Of a stretch of 64,000 nt of DNA, positions 39,524 to 48,821 are shown piece after piece. Below the pieces are notes generated by a model. That model saw only the letters and a list, made by a program, of their open reading frames with translations, was not told where the DNA came from and ran no database searches. This DNA comes from Clostridiales bacterium (GTDB lineage Bacteria > Bacillota > Clostridia > Christensenellales > Borkfalkiaceae). The translations under genes were made by a program, and so were the position numbers. The stretch spans positions 1 through 64,000 of the forward strand of contig JAFLVO010000005.1 of the NCBI GenBank assembly GCA_022508245.1, read 5' to 3'. The first letter of the stretch is position 1, and each line of letters starts with the position of its first letter.

Positions 39524-40573
39524 GTGGATAAAATAATAGTTGACGCAATGGGCGGCGACAATGCCCCCCAAGCCATAGTAGAGGGCGCAATTTCTGCGCT
39601 GAACAGCGACAAAAACGCTTATATAATTTTGGCGGGAATACAAAGCGAGATTGAAAAGGTGCTTGCCACTTTAAGCTATGATAAGTCAAGGCTTGAAATC
39701 TTCGACTGTCCCGACGTAATAGGCATGAACGACAGTCCTACCGAGGCGTTAAAGCGCAAACAATCCTCGCTTATCGCGGCTTATTGGAGGCTCAAAAAAG
39801 AGGACGACATTTGCGCGCTCGTCACGGCAGGCTCAACGGGCGCAACTATAGTCGGCGGTCAGCTCATACTCGGCAGAATAAGGGGAATTAAACGCCCCGC
39901 GCTCTGTCCCGCAATTCCCAATTCAAGGGGACAGGTAACACTTCTTTGCGACTGCGGCGCCAACGCCGAGTGCAAGCCCGTAATGCTCTGCCAATTTGCC
40001 GTGCTCGCCTCCGCGTACGCGAAAGTGGGCTTTAACATCAAGAACCCCAAGGTCGGACTTTTATCCAACGGCACCGAGGAACACAAGGGCGACCCTCTCC
40101 ATCAGGAAACCTACAAATACCTCTCCAAAATGGAGGGCATCAACTTTGCGGGCAACATCGAGGGGCGGGACATCATGCTCTCGGAGTGCGATGTAGTCGT
40201 TTCCGACGGTTTTTCTGGAAATATTGCCTTAAAATCCATGGAGGGGTGCGGAAAACTCGTTTTGGGCGTTATGAAAAAGGAATTTTCGGCGACCCTTTCC
40301 TCAAAAATCGGTTATTTGTTTATGCGCAAGGCAATCAAGAAAATGCGCGCGCAATTAGATTTTGAAAAATTCGGCGGCGCCCTTTTATTGGGACTTAAAA
40401 AAGTCGTTGTAAAGAGTCACGGCTCGTCCAAGTCGTCCACAATAGCGGCGTCTATTGCAAACGCGCTTTCTATCTATCGTGGCGGACTTGTGCCTGCGGT
40501 GGAAAATAGGCTTGAAGGCGTAGATTGGAACAGCCTTATTCCGGAGAGTGAAAATGGAGCTGTCGAAGGTTGA
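39524..40573 (+). CDS. plsX: Phosphate acyltransferase PlsX
   Basis: IIVDAMGGDNAPQAIVEGA, ALVTAGSTGATIVGG; GTG start. Confidence 0.96.
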   Translation: MDKIIVDAMGGDNAPQAIVEGAISALNSDKNAYIILAGIQSEIEKVLATLSYDKSRLEIFDCPDVIGMNDSPTEALKRKQSSLIAAYWRLKKEDDICALVTAGSTGATIVGGQLILGRIRGIKRPALCPAIPNSRGQVTLLCDCGANAECKPVMLCQFAVLASAYAKVGFNIKNPKVGLLSNGTEEHKGDPLHQETYKYLSKMEGINFAGNIEGRDIMLSECDVVVSDGFSGNIALKSMEGCGKLVLGVMKKEFSATLSSKIGYLFMRKAIKKMRAQLDFEKFGGALLLGLKKVVVKSHGSSKSSTIAASIANALSIYRGGLVPAVENRLEGVDWNSLIPESENGAVEG

Positions 40574-41189
40574 AGAAAAGATAAATTACACTTTCAAGGA
40601 CAAAAATCTGTTAGAACGCGCCTTTACTCTCTCATCGTACAATCAGGACGACAACAACCAGACCCTCGAATTTTTCGGGGACGCGATACTCGAATTTATT
40701 GTATCCGAATGCATTTACGACCCCAAAAAAAGCGAGGGTCAGCTAACGGAGCTTCGGCAGGCGATTGTCTCGGATGCGGCGCTTGCGACCGTTTCGAAGG
40801 AGCTCGGGCTCGATCAGTTTTTAATCAAGAGCCAAAACGATTCAAACAACAAAAAGGCAGTGCCGTCCGTCTATGAAGCGCTGGTTGCGGCAATTTATTT
40901 AGACGGCGGGATGGGAAAAGCGCGTAAATTCGTAAAATCCACGTTAAATTTCAAAAATATAACCAAGTCAATAAACTATAAGGGGCAGCTGCAGGAGCTA
41001 CTGCAGGGCAGAGGGCTAAAGTGCCCGGAATATCTCGCTTTTGAAGACGGAACGGCGCAAAAACCGCACTTCGTCGTCGAAGTTGTTATAAAAGGCAAGA
41101 CCTTTAAGGGGGAAGCGGGTAATAAAAAGCTTGCCGAGCAGAACGCGGCAAAAGAGGCTTTGGAACACTTGAATCAGGGAGAAATATGA
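40548..41189 (+). CDS. rnc: Ribonuclease III
   Basis: QTLEFFGDAILEFIVSE, C-terminal dsRBD; start GTG 40548 or ATG 40554. Confidence 0.94.
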   Translation: MKMELSKVEEKINYTFKDKNLLERAFTLSSYNQDDNNQTLEFFGDAILEFIVSECIYDPKKSEGQLTELRQAIVSDAALATVSKELGLDQFLIKSQNDSNNKKAVPSVYEALVAAIYLDGGMGKARKFVKSTLNFKNITKSINYKGQLQELLQGRGLKCPEYLAFEDGTAQKPHFVVEVVIKGKTFKGEAGNKKLAEQNAAKEALEHLNQGEI

Positions 41190-44100
41190 TTACTTTCAAA
41201 CAAATACAACTCGTAGGTTTTAAATCCTTTGCGGATAAAACCACCATACAGCTCGGCGACGGAGTAACCTGTATAGTCGGACCCAACGGCTGCGGAAAAT
41301 CCAACGTAGCCGACGCTATTCGCTGGGTTCTCGGCGAGCAGTCGGCAAAGATGATGCGCGGTTCGCAGATGATGGACGTCATTTTCAACGGCACGGAGAG
41401 CCGCGGCAAAATGGGTTTTTGCGAAGTTACGTTGACCTTCGACAATTCCGAGAAAATTTTCGCCGTGGACAGCAACGAGGTTGAAATGACCCGCCGCCTC
41501 TATAGAGACGGCACCAGCGAATATCTTCTGAACCGTCAGCCCTCGCGTATGAAGGTTTTGACGGGGCTTTTGCACAGCGTCGGTGCGGCAAAAGAGGGTT
41601 ATTCGATTATCGGTCAGGGCAGAATCGAGCAGATTATGAACGCCAAGCCCGAGGACAGACGTTCTATTTTCGAAGAGGCGACGGGCATAGTTGTATACAA
41701 GGAAAAGAAGAGTGAGGCAGAGCGCAGGCTTGACGGCGCGAAGGACAACCTGTTCGTATATTTACAGCGTATGCAAGAAGTCGAAAGGCAACTCGGACCT
41801 TTAAAAAAATCTGCAGAAAACGCCTTAAAATACCGCGAGCTGTACGCAGAGCAGAGAAAACACGAAACCAACCTGTACATATACCGCCACGACACGGCTG
41901 AGGGCGAAAAGAATGCAATTTACGCCAAAAAGAAGACTGTTGACGACAGGAACGAATATCTTCTTAAATTTCAGGACGAGCTTGTAGAAGAATACGAAGA
42001 GTGCCGCGAGGGCATAATAAAAGCCGACGAGGAGCTGCAGGATTTAAACGACAGAATAAGCCGCTACGCAGTCGGCATAGAGCACAAGAGCGGAGAGTCC
42101 AAACTGTTTACCGAGCGCGCCCGCTCCGTAAAACAGCGTCTCTCACAGGCAGAGGAGGAGATTTCGTATTCTGCAAGGCGCATAGAGGCATTGGATAAGG
42201 ACATCATGCGCAATTTGGCGCTTGGCGAAAAGAGCGCGGACAGAATACAGAAAATGGACCTCTCTGCGGATGAGTACAGAGAGAAAATTGCGGCTCTTTC
42301 AAAAAGAATTTCAGAACACGACATTGCAACGAGCGAGCACCGCAAAAAGGTTATGGAAACCTATAGGGACCTCTCCGAGCTTGCAAAAAATATGGGTTCG
42401 CTCTCGGCGCAGAAGGAACTGCTTTCGGAGCGTATTGCCGAAATCGAGAGCGATATGCTTAAAATCCGAACCCGCCACGACGAGAGCAAGACGGAGTACC
42501 GCGCTTGCATAGAGCGCAGCGACAAGCTTGGCGACCTTCTCGGCAACGAGGACGCGCTTCTATCCGAGTCCGAAGCCAAATTGAAGGAGGTTGAAGACAA
42601 ATTAAACGCTCTTATCCGTCAGATTTACGATGCCGAGGCGTCAATTATAAGCCTTAACAGAAACCTTGAAGAGTTTCGCGGAATACGCGACAGGTTCCAG
42701 GGCTATATAGGCTCTGTTCAGAAGCTGATGAGCGATTCAAAGGGCAATTTAGAGCTTGCCGCAAGAATTAAGGGCTTAATTGCCGACGTCGTTTCGTGTG
42801 AGGAGCAGTACGAGGTTGCAATAGAAACGGCTTTCGGCGGCGCAATGCAGAACGTAATTACAAGCACGCGTGAGGACGCAAGAGAGCTAATTGAGTACTT
42901 AAAGCGCAACCGTGCGGGTCAGGTCACCTTCCTGCCTATAGAGGCGCTCCGCCCCATTTACGAGGACGGTCAGATAAAGATGGCAGTTCACGAGCGTGGT
43001 GCGATAGGTTACGCCATAGACCTCGTCAAATATGACAAGAAGTTTGAAAACGTAATACATAACCTCTTGGGCAATACGCTCATTGTGGACAATATATTCA
43101 ACGCAACGCAGATTGCAAAGAGGTTCCCCCGTGCGTTCAAGATAGTGACGCTGGAGGGAGACATAATAGCGACGAGAGGCTCAATGACGGGCGGTTCGAG
43201 GCGCGGTAATGCCGGAAACCTACTCGCCCACGAGAGAGCTATAAAAGAGTTTGAAGAGGGTATAGAGGCTAAAAAGTCCTTCCTTTCCCGTGCGGAAATC
43301 CGCAAATCCGAGCTTGAGGCTGCAAAAAAGACAGCCACGGAGGAATTTGCGGCTCTGCAAAAGAAGTTACAGGATGCAAGGCTGGAGCTTGCCTCCGTAA
43401 CCGAAAGACAGACTGCGCTCCTGCAGGCAATCTCGGGTTCGGAGCAGGAATATGCCGCCTATAGTGAGTCCTACAACGCCTTTAAAAGTAGGCTTGCAGA
43501 GCTCGAAGGCGAGTACACGGGCGTCTCTCAGGGCGCAAGCGATTTAAGCATGCTCTCCGACAAGACTTCGCTTGAAATCGACGATATGAGCGCAGAATAC
43601 GACAAGCTCGTTGCGGAGAGAGAGGAGTTGAGCGAGAGGCTTAACAGCATGCTCATCGAAACGGCTTCGCTCGGCAGCGCCGTGACCTCTTACAAGGAAG
43701 CCGCCGCAAGACTTGAAAAAGAAAAAATCGAGCTTCAGGAAAAGATTAAAAAGACAACAGCAACCCTCCCCGAATTGAAAGACGAGCTTGCAACTTTAAC
43801 TGCGCAGGCAGAGAGCACCGCACTCACCCAAGAGGAGCAGGCGGTCGTCGGCAACTTGCGCAAACAGATAGGAAAAGTAACCCAAAAGAAGAACGATTTA
43901 AACGAACGCATAAAGCAGATTGATATAGGCAGACTTTCAATCGCCGAGGAGAGGGACTCGCTCACGGTACGCTCGCACAACTACGAAATGGCGCTTGCAA
44001 AAATAGACAGCGACCTCGAGGTTCTGCGCCAGCGCATTCAGGACGAGTACGGTTTACAATACGAGGACTGCCTGCAGTACAAAGAAGAAGGCTACGACGT

Positions 44101-44785
44101 ATCCACCGCAAATTCGGCAATTGCCAACTGCAAGCGCCAGATAACCCTGCTTGGACAAGTCAATCACGGCGCGGTAGAGGAGTACGAGGAGCTCAACGCG
44201 CGCTACGAGGGTATGGTTGCCGAGCGCACCGACCTTGAAAAGGCAATCGATGACCTTACAACCGCATTAAACGACATCCGGAACGAAATGCTTCGTATTT
44301 TCAACGAGGGCTTTGACGTCATAAACGAGAATTTCAAACGCACCTTCAAAGAGCTGTTCGGAGGCGGCAAGGCAGAGCTTCAGCTCGACTACACCGACTG
44401 CGACGACCCCTTGAACGCCGGTGTTGAAATAGTAGCCTGCCCTCCGGGAAAGAAGCTTTCCAAAATTTCACTTCTTTCGGGCGGCGAACGCGCACTGACG
44501 GCTATAGCAATTCTGTTTGCAATTATTGGTATGCGCCCTATGCCTTTCTGCGTACTCGACGAAATCGAGGCGGCGCTCGACGAGGCAAACGTTGCAAGAT
44601 ACGCAAAATATCTCAAAAAATTCGCAACCAACACGCAGTTTATTGTCATTACGCACCGTAAGCCTACTATGGAGAACGCCGATATTCTGTTCGGCGTAAC
44701 CATGCAGGAGAAGGGTGTTTCAAAGGTCGTATCCGTAAAACTTTCCGAGGTAGAGGAACGCCTCGGCGGCGACACGCTAATGTAA
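41186..44785 (+). CDS. smc: Chromosome segregation protein SMC
   Basis: LVGFKSFADKTTIQL, GPNGCGKSNVADAIRWVLGEQSAK, LLSGGERALTAIAILFAI. Confidence 0.98.
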   Translation: MITFKQIQLVGFKSFADKTTIQLGDGVTCIVGPNGCGKSNVADAIRWVLGEQSAKMMRGSQMMDVIFNGTESRGKMGFCEVTLTFDNSEKIFAVDSNEVEMTRRLYRDGTSEYLLNRQPSRMKVLTGLLHSVGAAKEGYSIIGQGRIEQIMNAKPEDRRSIFEEATGIVVYKEKKSEAERRLDGAKDNLFVYLQRMQEVERQLGPLKKSAENALKYRELYAEQRKHETNLYIYRHDTAEGEKNAIYAKKKTVDDRNEYLLKFQDELVEEYEECREGIIKADEELQDLNDRISRYAVGIEHKSGESKLFTERARSVKQRLSQAEEEISYSARRIEALDKDIMRNLALGEKSADRIQKMDLSADEYREKIAALSKRISEHDIATSEHRKKVMETYRDLSELAKNMGSLSAQKELLSERIAEIESDMLKIRTRHDESKTEYRACIERSDKLGDLLGNEDALLSESEAKLKEVEDKLNALIRQIYDAEASIISLNRNLEEFRGIRDRFQGYIGSVQKLMSDSKGNLELAARIKGLIADVVSCEEQYEVAIETAFGGAMQNVITSTREDARELIEYLKRNRAGQVTFLPIEALRPIYEDGQIKMAVHERGAIGYAIDLVKYDKKFENVIHNLLGNTLIVDNIFNATQIAKRFPRAFKIVTLEGDIIATRGSMTGGSRRGNAGNLLAHERAIKEFEEGIEAKKSFLSRAEIRKSELEAAKKTATEEFAALQKKLQDARLELASVTERQTALLQAISGSEQEYAAYSESYNAFKSRLAELEGEYTGVSQGASDLSMLSDKTSLEIDDMSAEYDKLVAEREELSERLNSMLIETASLGSAVTSYKEAAARLEKEKIELQEKIKKTTATLPELKDELATLTAQAESTALTQEEQAVVGNLRKQIGKVTQKKNDLNERIKQIDIGRLSIAEERDSLTVRSHNYEMALAKIDSDLEVLRQRIQDEYGLQYEDCLQYKEEGYDVSTANSAIANCKRQITLLGQVNHGAVEEYEELNARYEGMVAERTDLEKAIDDLTTALNDIRNEMLRIFNEGFDVINENFKRTFKELFGGGKAELQLDYTDCDDPLNAGVEIVACPPGKKLSKISLLSGGERALTAIAILFAIIGMRPMPFCVLDEIEAALDEANVARYAKYLKKFATNTQFIVITHRKPTMENADILFGVTMQEKGVSKVVSVKLSEVEERLGGDTLM

Positions 44786-44790
44786 AAAGG

Positions 44791-45026
44791 CTAACGAAAA
44801 TAAGCCTCTATTCTGCGAGGCATATTTTCCGTGATTTTGAGAAACTAAGTTTCTCTTTGCGCGATTATTAAGCGCAAACGATAATACAATCGCGCAAATT
44901 CACTTCCAGTGAGCCGTGCGAGCGAAGCTTTGCACACCTTATTGTAAAAAAATTCTAATATCCGAGTGCAAAAAGCTTTCGCAAACAGGGTGCGCGGGCG
45001 CAGAAGCGTGGTTCTGCTTGCGCCGT
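44791..45026 (+). repeat. Family A structured element, copy A8 (expanded internal arm)
   Basis: GCCTC-TATTCTGC-GAGGC; GAGAAACTAAGTTTCTC; TTTGCGCGAT..ATCGCGCAAA; GCGAAgCTTTGCAC..GTGCAAAAAGCTTTCGC; GCAGAA-GCGTGG-TTCTGC. Confidence 0.93.
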
Positions 45027-45071
45027 ACAGCGTATTAATTATTTGTTATTAAATTTTTGTGAGCAAATAAT

Positions 45072-45968
45072 ATGGGAATTTTCAGTAAAATCAAACAGGC
45101 GCTTAAAAAAACGAGAGAGGGACTTTCAAAGGCGCTCTCCGCACTTTTTTCCAAAAACAAGGTGGGGCAGGAGTTCTACGACGAGCTCGAAGAAATCTTG
45201 ATAGGCGCCGACATCTCGGTAACTACGGCAGAGGAAGTGGTTGAGGAAATCCGCGCCGAAGCCAAGCAGGAAAAGTTAAAGGACAAAGAGTTTATCACAA
45301 ATCTTTTAAAGGACGTTCTGGAAGAGAGGCTTACCGAGCCCGAAATTCCGGAAATCAAATATCCTGCCGTAATTATGCTTGTGGGCGTGAACGGCGTTGG
45401 CAAGACCACTACGGTGGGTAAGCTTGCAAACTACTTTTTAAAGCAGGGAAAATCGGTAACCGTTGCGGCGGCGGACACATTCCGCGCGGCGGCTGCCGAC
45501 CAGCTCACAATCTGGGCGGAGCGCGCCAAAGTTCGAATTGTCAAGCACGAGGAGGGCAGCGACCCTTCGGCAGTTGTGTTCGATGCGGTAAGCAGCGCAA
45601 AGGCTAGAGGCACGGACGTTGTTTTAATAGACACGGCGGGCAGACTCCACGTAAAGGCGCACCTTATGGAAGAGCTTAAAAAGATGTCGCGCGTGGTGGA
45701 CAGAGAGTACCCGCAGTGTAACTTCTATAAGCTCTTGATTTTAGACGCAACCACGGGCAATAACGCCGTAAATCAGGCGCAGATTTTCGACGAGGCGGTA
45801 GAGCTCGACGGCATAGTTCTGACAAAGTTAGACAGCTCGGCAAAGGGCGGTTTTGTAATATCTCTGTGCGGCGAGCTTGGTATCCCCGTCATGTTTACGG
45901 GCGTAGGCGAAAAGATTGACGATATGGAGCTTTTCGACCCCGAGGAATTTATAGACGGAATACTATAA
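45072..45968 (+). CDS. ftsY: Signal recognition particle receptor FtsY
   Basis: MLVGVNGVGKTTTVGKLAN, AAADTFRAAAADQL, DTAGRLHVKAHLM. Confidence 0.97.
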   Translation: MGIFSKIKQALKKTREGLSKALSALFSKNKVGQEFYDELEEILIGADISVTTAEEVVEEIRAEAKQEKLKDKEFITNLLKDVLEERLTEPEIPEIKYPAVIMLVGVNGVGKTTTVGKLANYFLKQGKSVTVAAADTFRAAAADQLTIWAERAKVRIVKHEEGSDPSAVVFDAVSSAKARGTDVVLIDTAGRLHVKAHLMEELKKMSRVVDREYPQCNFYKLLILDATTGNNAVNQAQIFDEAVELDGIVLTKLDSSAKGGFVISLCGELGIPVMFTGVGEKIDDMELFDPEEFIDGIL

Positions 45969-45971
45969 TTT

Positions 45972-46152
45972 TTTCACAAAAAACGGCTACTATTCTGCGT
46001 AGCCGTTTTTTCGTGAGTTTGGGGAAATAAGTTCCCCTTGCCGAGATAATAAAGAGCAAACAATAATAAAATGTCGGCAATTCCCCTCCACGGAGGCGAA
46101 GGCATTCGCAAATTGAGTGCGCGACTAAAAAGCGTGGTTTTTAGTCGCGCAG
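45972..46152 (+). repeat. Family A structured element, copy A9
   Basis: AAACGGCTAC-TATTCTGC-GTAGCCGTTT; GGGGAAataaGTTCCCC; CCTCCACGGAGG; GCGCGACTAAAAA-GCGTGG-TTTTTAGTCGCGC. Confidence 0.94.
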
Positions 46153-46287
46153 CAAATTATTAAAAACCTCGTTATTTGCGGCATATTACGGGGGCATTTC
46201 AAAAAATTACTTTTAAATTAAGCTTAAATTGAAAATTTACAAAAATACGTTAATTAAGGCATATATGGGGGGGCAATTAAAAAAGAA

Positions 46288-46326
46288 AACTGCGGAGAAT
46301 ACAAATTCTCCGCAGCTCTTTTTTAT
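46288..46326. terminator. Bidirectional terminator after rubrerythrin small-ORF cluster
   Basis: CTGCGGAGAAT acaa ATTCTCCGCAG with T-runs on both strands. Confidence 0.8.
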
Positions 46327-46332
46327 TGCGTT

Positions 46333-46449
46333 TTACAAATCGTCTGCGTCCTGAACGGGCTTTCCGCCGCCATCTGGCGTACCTGTGTAGCTGCCGTTCG
46401 GGTCAAAGCAATCTATATGCTTATTTGCAGTTTTTCGTGCTTCTTTCAC
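46333..46449 (-). CDS. Small ORF (38 aa from GTG) ending IDCFDPNGSYTGTPDGGGKPVQDADDL
   Basis: Frame stays open upstream to the rubrerythrin stop; protein-like C-terminus; start uncertain. Confidence 0.5.
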   Translation of the reverse strand: MKEARKTANKHIDCFDPNGSYTGTPDGGGKPVQDADDL

Positions 46450-46531
46450 AGCCGCCGCAATCCTTCTTGCTCTTAGACTCGCTATGAGAGCTGTTCTTTG
46501 AGTTCTTTGTCTTTTCTTCGTTCTTTCTCAT
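46421..46531 (-). CDS. Small Lys/Ser-rich Cys-containing ORF (36 aa), coupled to rubrerythrin
   Basis: MRKNEEKTKNSKNSSHSESKSKKDCGGCERSTKNCK*; ATGA overlap with the rubrerythrin stop; AAGGAG SD 6 nt upstream. Confidence 0.6.
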   Translation of the reverse strand: MRKNEEKTKNSKNSSHSESKSKKDCGGCERSTKNCK

Positions 46532-47124
46532 ATCTTCTCCTTTTGATAGGGGATATGCAACTCAACATAGCCTTGACTTGACTGGCAGAGCGGACATTTG
46601 TCCCAAGCTTTTGTCGATGTGTGCATATAGCCGCATTCGCTGCAAATATAGAGAATAGGGCTTTCGTTACTGAACAAAACGCCTTTTTTAAACGCTTCGT
46701 AAAGATATTTAAAAACGGCCTCGTGCCTAACTTCTACTTGTGCAACGAGTTTAAAAAGATTGGCAATGTCCTTAAATCCTTCTTCTTCGGCATCCTTTTG
46801 AAATGCAGGATAAATAACTTCGTGTTCCTTTCTTTCATCCTCCGCGGCAAATTTCAGACATTCTTCAATCGTGCCGCCGTGAAAGGGATATCCCGCGTCC
46901 AAATCGATGTTGTCAAGGTATTGACCCTGCTTTGAAAGTTCTTCAAAGAACCTTCTTGCATGAACGGTTTCGTTTTTGGCAAGCACCTTAACGGTATCGG
47001 CAAGGGTAACATATCCCTGCTGCGTCGCAAGACGTGCAATAAGCTGATATCTCATCCCTGCCTGACTCTCGCCCGCGAAACTTCTTGCAAGATTTCTGTA
47101 AGTTTTGGTTTCGTCAAATTGCAT
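46528..47124 (-). CDS. Rubrerythrin family protein
   Basis: Ferritin-like E..H/E..RH motifs and C-terminal rubredoxin-like YICSECGYMHTSTKAWDKCPLC. Confidence 0.95.
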   Translation of the reverse strand: MQFDETKTYRNLARSFAGESQAGMRYQLIARLATQQGYVTLADTVKVLAKNETVHARRFFEELSKQGQYLDNIDLDAGYPFHGGTIEECLKFAAEDERKEHEVIYPAFQKDAEEEGFKDIANLFKLVAQVEVRHEAVFKYLYEAFKKGVLFSNESPILYICSECGYMHTSTKAWDKCPLCQSSQGYVELHIPYQKEKI

Positions 47125-47402
47125 AACTTTCCTCCGTCACAAATTATTGTGGCTTGGGCGGGCATATTTATTCATTTTTAAAAATGGAATTTTATGTTAA
47201 AGGGAGCAACGGCATAAAATGATGAAAATTTTGCTCAAAAAACCGTTATTTCGGTAAGTAAATATAAATTTATTATCAATTTGATACAATGTGGTTGACA
47301 ATATCATCATTTCAATTATAATATTACATACTAAATATATTGATTTCCCGCATTTATTTAATAAATTATTTTCGTTTTTCAGAGAATAAAGAGAGGTAGA
47401 AA

Positions 47403-48074
47403 ATGTACAAAACACTCAAGAGAGTAGCGCTTTTGTTTCTTCTCACACTTGCAGTTGTGTGCGGTTCGGTTTTTTTTGCCGCTTGTGATGAACCCCCGGC
47501 TGCCGACAACACTGATGACAATTCAAAAGTAACTTACACGGTCACGGTAAAGAGCGAAGTCAGCGAAATCGAGATTACTTCAATCAAAGCACAGTGGCTA
47601 TTGAGCAACAACGAACCTGCAAGCGACGAAATCGCGCTTGATGAAAACGGCAAGGCTTCGGTAGAGCTCGACGCAACCAGCTACACGGTAACGTTAATCG
47701 GTATTCCCATAAGCAAGGCAACCTATATTGCCGCCAACGTAACCGCTCTGTCTCCAAACGCAACTATTACCCTCAAGGCAGTTTCCGTATCGCCCACGCA
47801 GCTCGACGCTCCCGCTAAAGTTACTATGGCGGAAGGCGTTCTTACTTGGTCGTCGGTTACCAACGCAAGCGGATACGTTATTTATAAAGACGGCGAAGTA
47901 ATAGATGAGGTAAGCCGCATAACTCTTTCCTATGCTTTTACGGAAGACTACAATCCCGACGAGCACGAATTTACCGTTGTGGCAAAAGGCGACGGCATTC
48001 ACTATGCCGATAGCGCAAAATCCGCCCCCGCAACCACGCCGGTTTCGGTTGAGGTACTTCCCGAAGAGGAATAA
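47403..48074 (+). CDS. Secreted lipoprotein with one fibronectin type III-like domain
   Basis: Signal peptide with lipobox FFAACDE; LDAPAKVTMAEGVLTWSSVTNASGYVIYKDGE. Confidence 0.7.
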   Translation: MYKTLKRVALLFLLTLAVVCGSVFFAACDEPPAADNTDDNSKVTYTVTVKSEVSEIEITSIKAQWLLSNNEPASDEIALDENGKASVELDATSYTVTLIGIPISKATYIAANVTALSPNATITLKAVSVSPTQLDAPAKVTMAEGVLTWSSVTNASGYVIYKDGEVIDEVSRITLSYAFTEDYNPDEHEFTVVAKGDGIHYADSAKSAPATTPVSVEVLPEEE

Positions 48075-48101
48075 ACGATTTCAGATCTACTTTAACAAAC
48101 T

Positions 48102-48132
48102 AAAAGACCTCTCCTTGAGGAGAGGTCTTTTT
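48102..48132. terminator. Bidirectional terminator
   Basis: AAAAGACCTCTCC ttga GGAGAGGTCTTTTT between convergent genes. Confidence 0.85.
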
Positions 48133-48148
48133 ATATTGTAAAAACGGT

Positions 48149-48691
48149 TTAATTTTCCAAAAATTCCACTTTGCCGCTGTCGATGTGGTAAATCCCGCCC
48201 AAAACGGATAACCCGTCGATTTTAAGGTGCTCCTTTATGCGCTTAACACTGTTTCGAACGTTCAGACAGCAAGCTTTAATATCGTCTTTCTCGTCGCCTA
48301 CGGCTTTGCGGATTTCGTCGGTTATAAATTTAACAAAGCCGCCGGGCGCATGGTTTACGGCGGCGTCTACAGCCCCGCACTTGCTGTGCCCGAGCACTAA
48401 AACGAGCTGACAACCCAAGTGCTCAACGGCGTACTCGATACTTCCGAGCTGAACATTGTCAATCGTGTTCCCTGCCGCCCGAATTACGAACAGCTCGCCT
48501 ATTCCCGCCGAAAATATACTTTCGGGAATAACCCTCGAATCCGAACAGGTTATGACGACGGCATAAGGGTGCTGACCCTCACAATAAGTCTTTTTGCGGA
48601 TAGCGGGGGAGATATCGCCGCCGTTTATTTCTGCCTTCAAATAAATTTCGTTGCCTTCTTTCAGCCTTTCAAGTGCATTTTTTGAGTTCAT
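48149..48691 (-). CDS. Beta-class carbonic anhydrase
   Basis: ITCSDSRVIPE, GHSKCGAVDAAV, RAAGN. Confidence 0.93.
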   Translation of the reverse strand: MNSKNALERLKEGNEIYLKAEINGGDISPAIRKKTYCEGQHPYAVVITCSDSRVIPESIFSAGIGELFVIRAAGNTIDNVQLGSIEYAVEHLGCQLVLVLGHSKCGAVDAAVNHAPGGFVKFITDEIRKAVGDEKDDIKACCLNVRNSVKRIKEHLKIDGLSVLGGIYHIDSGKVEFLEN

Positions 48692-48821
48692 AACTTAAAT
48701 ATCCTTTCAATTATTACTTAAACTATATCATATTGATTGCAAATTTGCAAGACACAATTCGACAAAATGTGATATACTAAAATAAGTTACAACCATACGG
48801 TAATGAAATCGGAGGTCTGAA

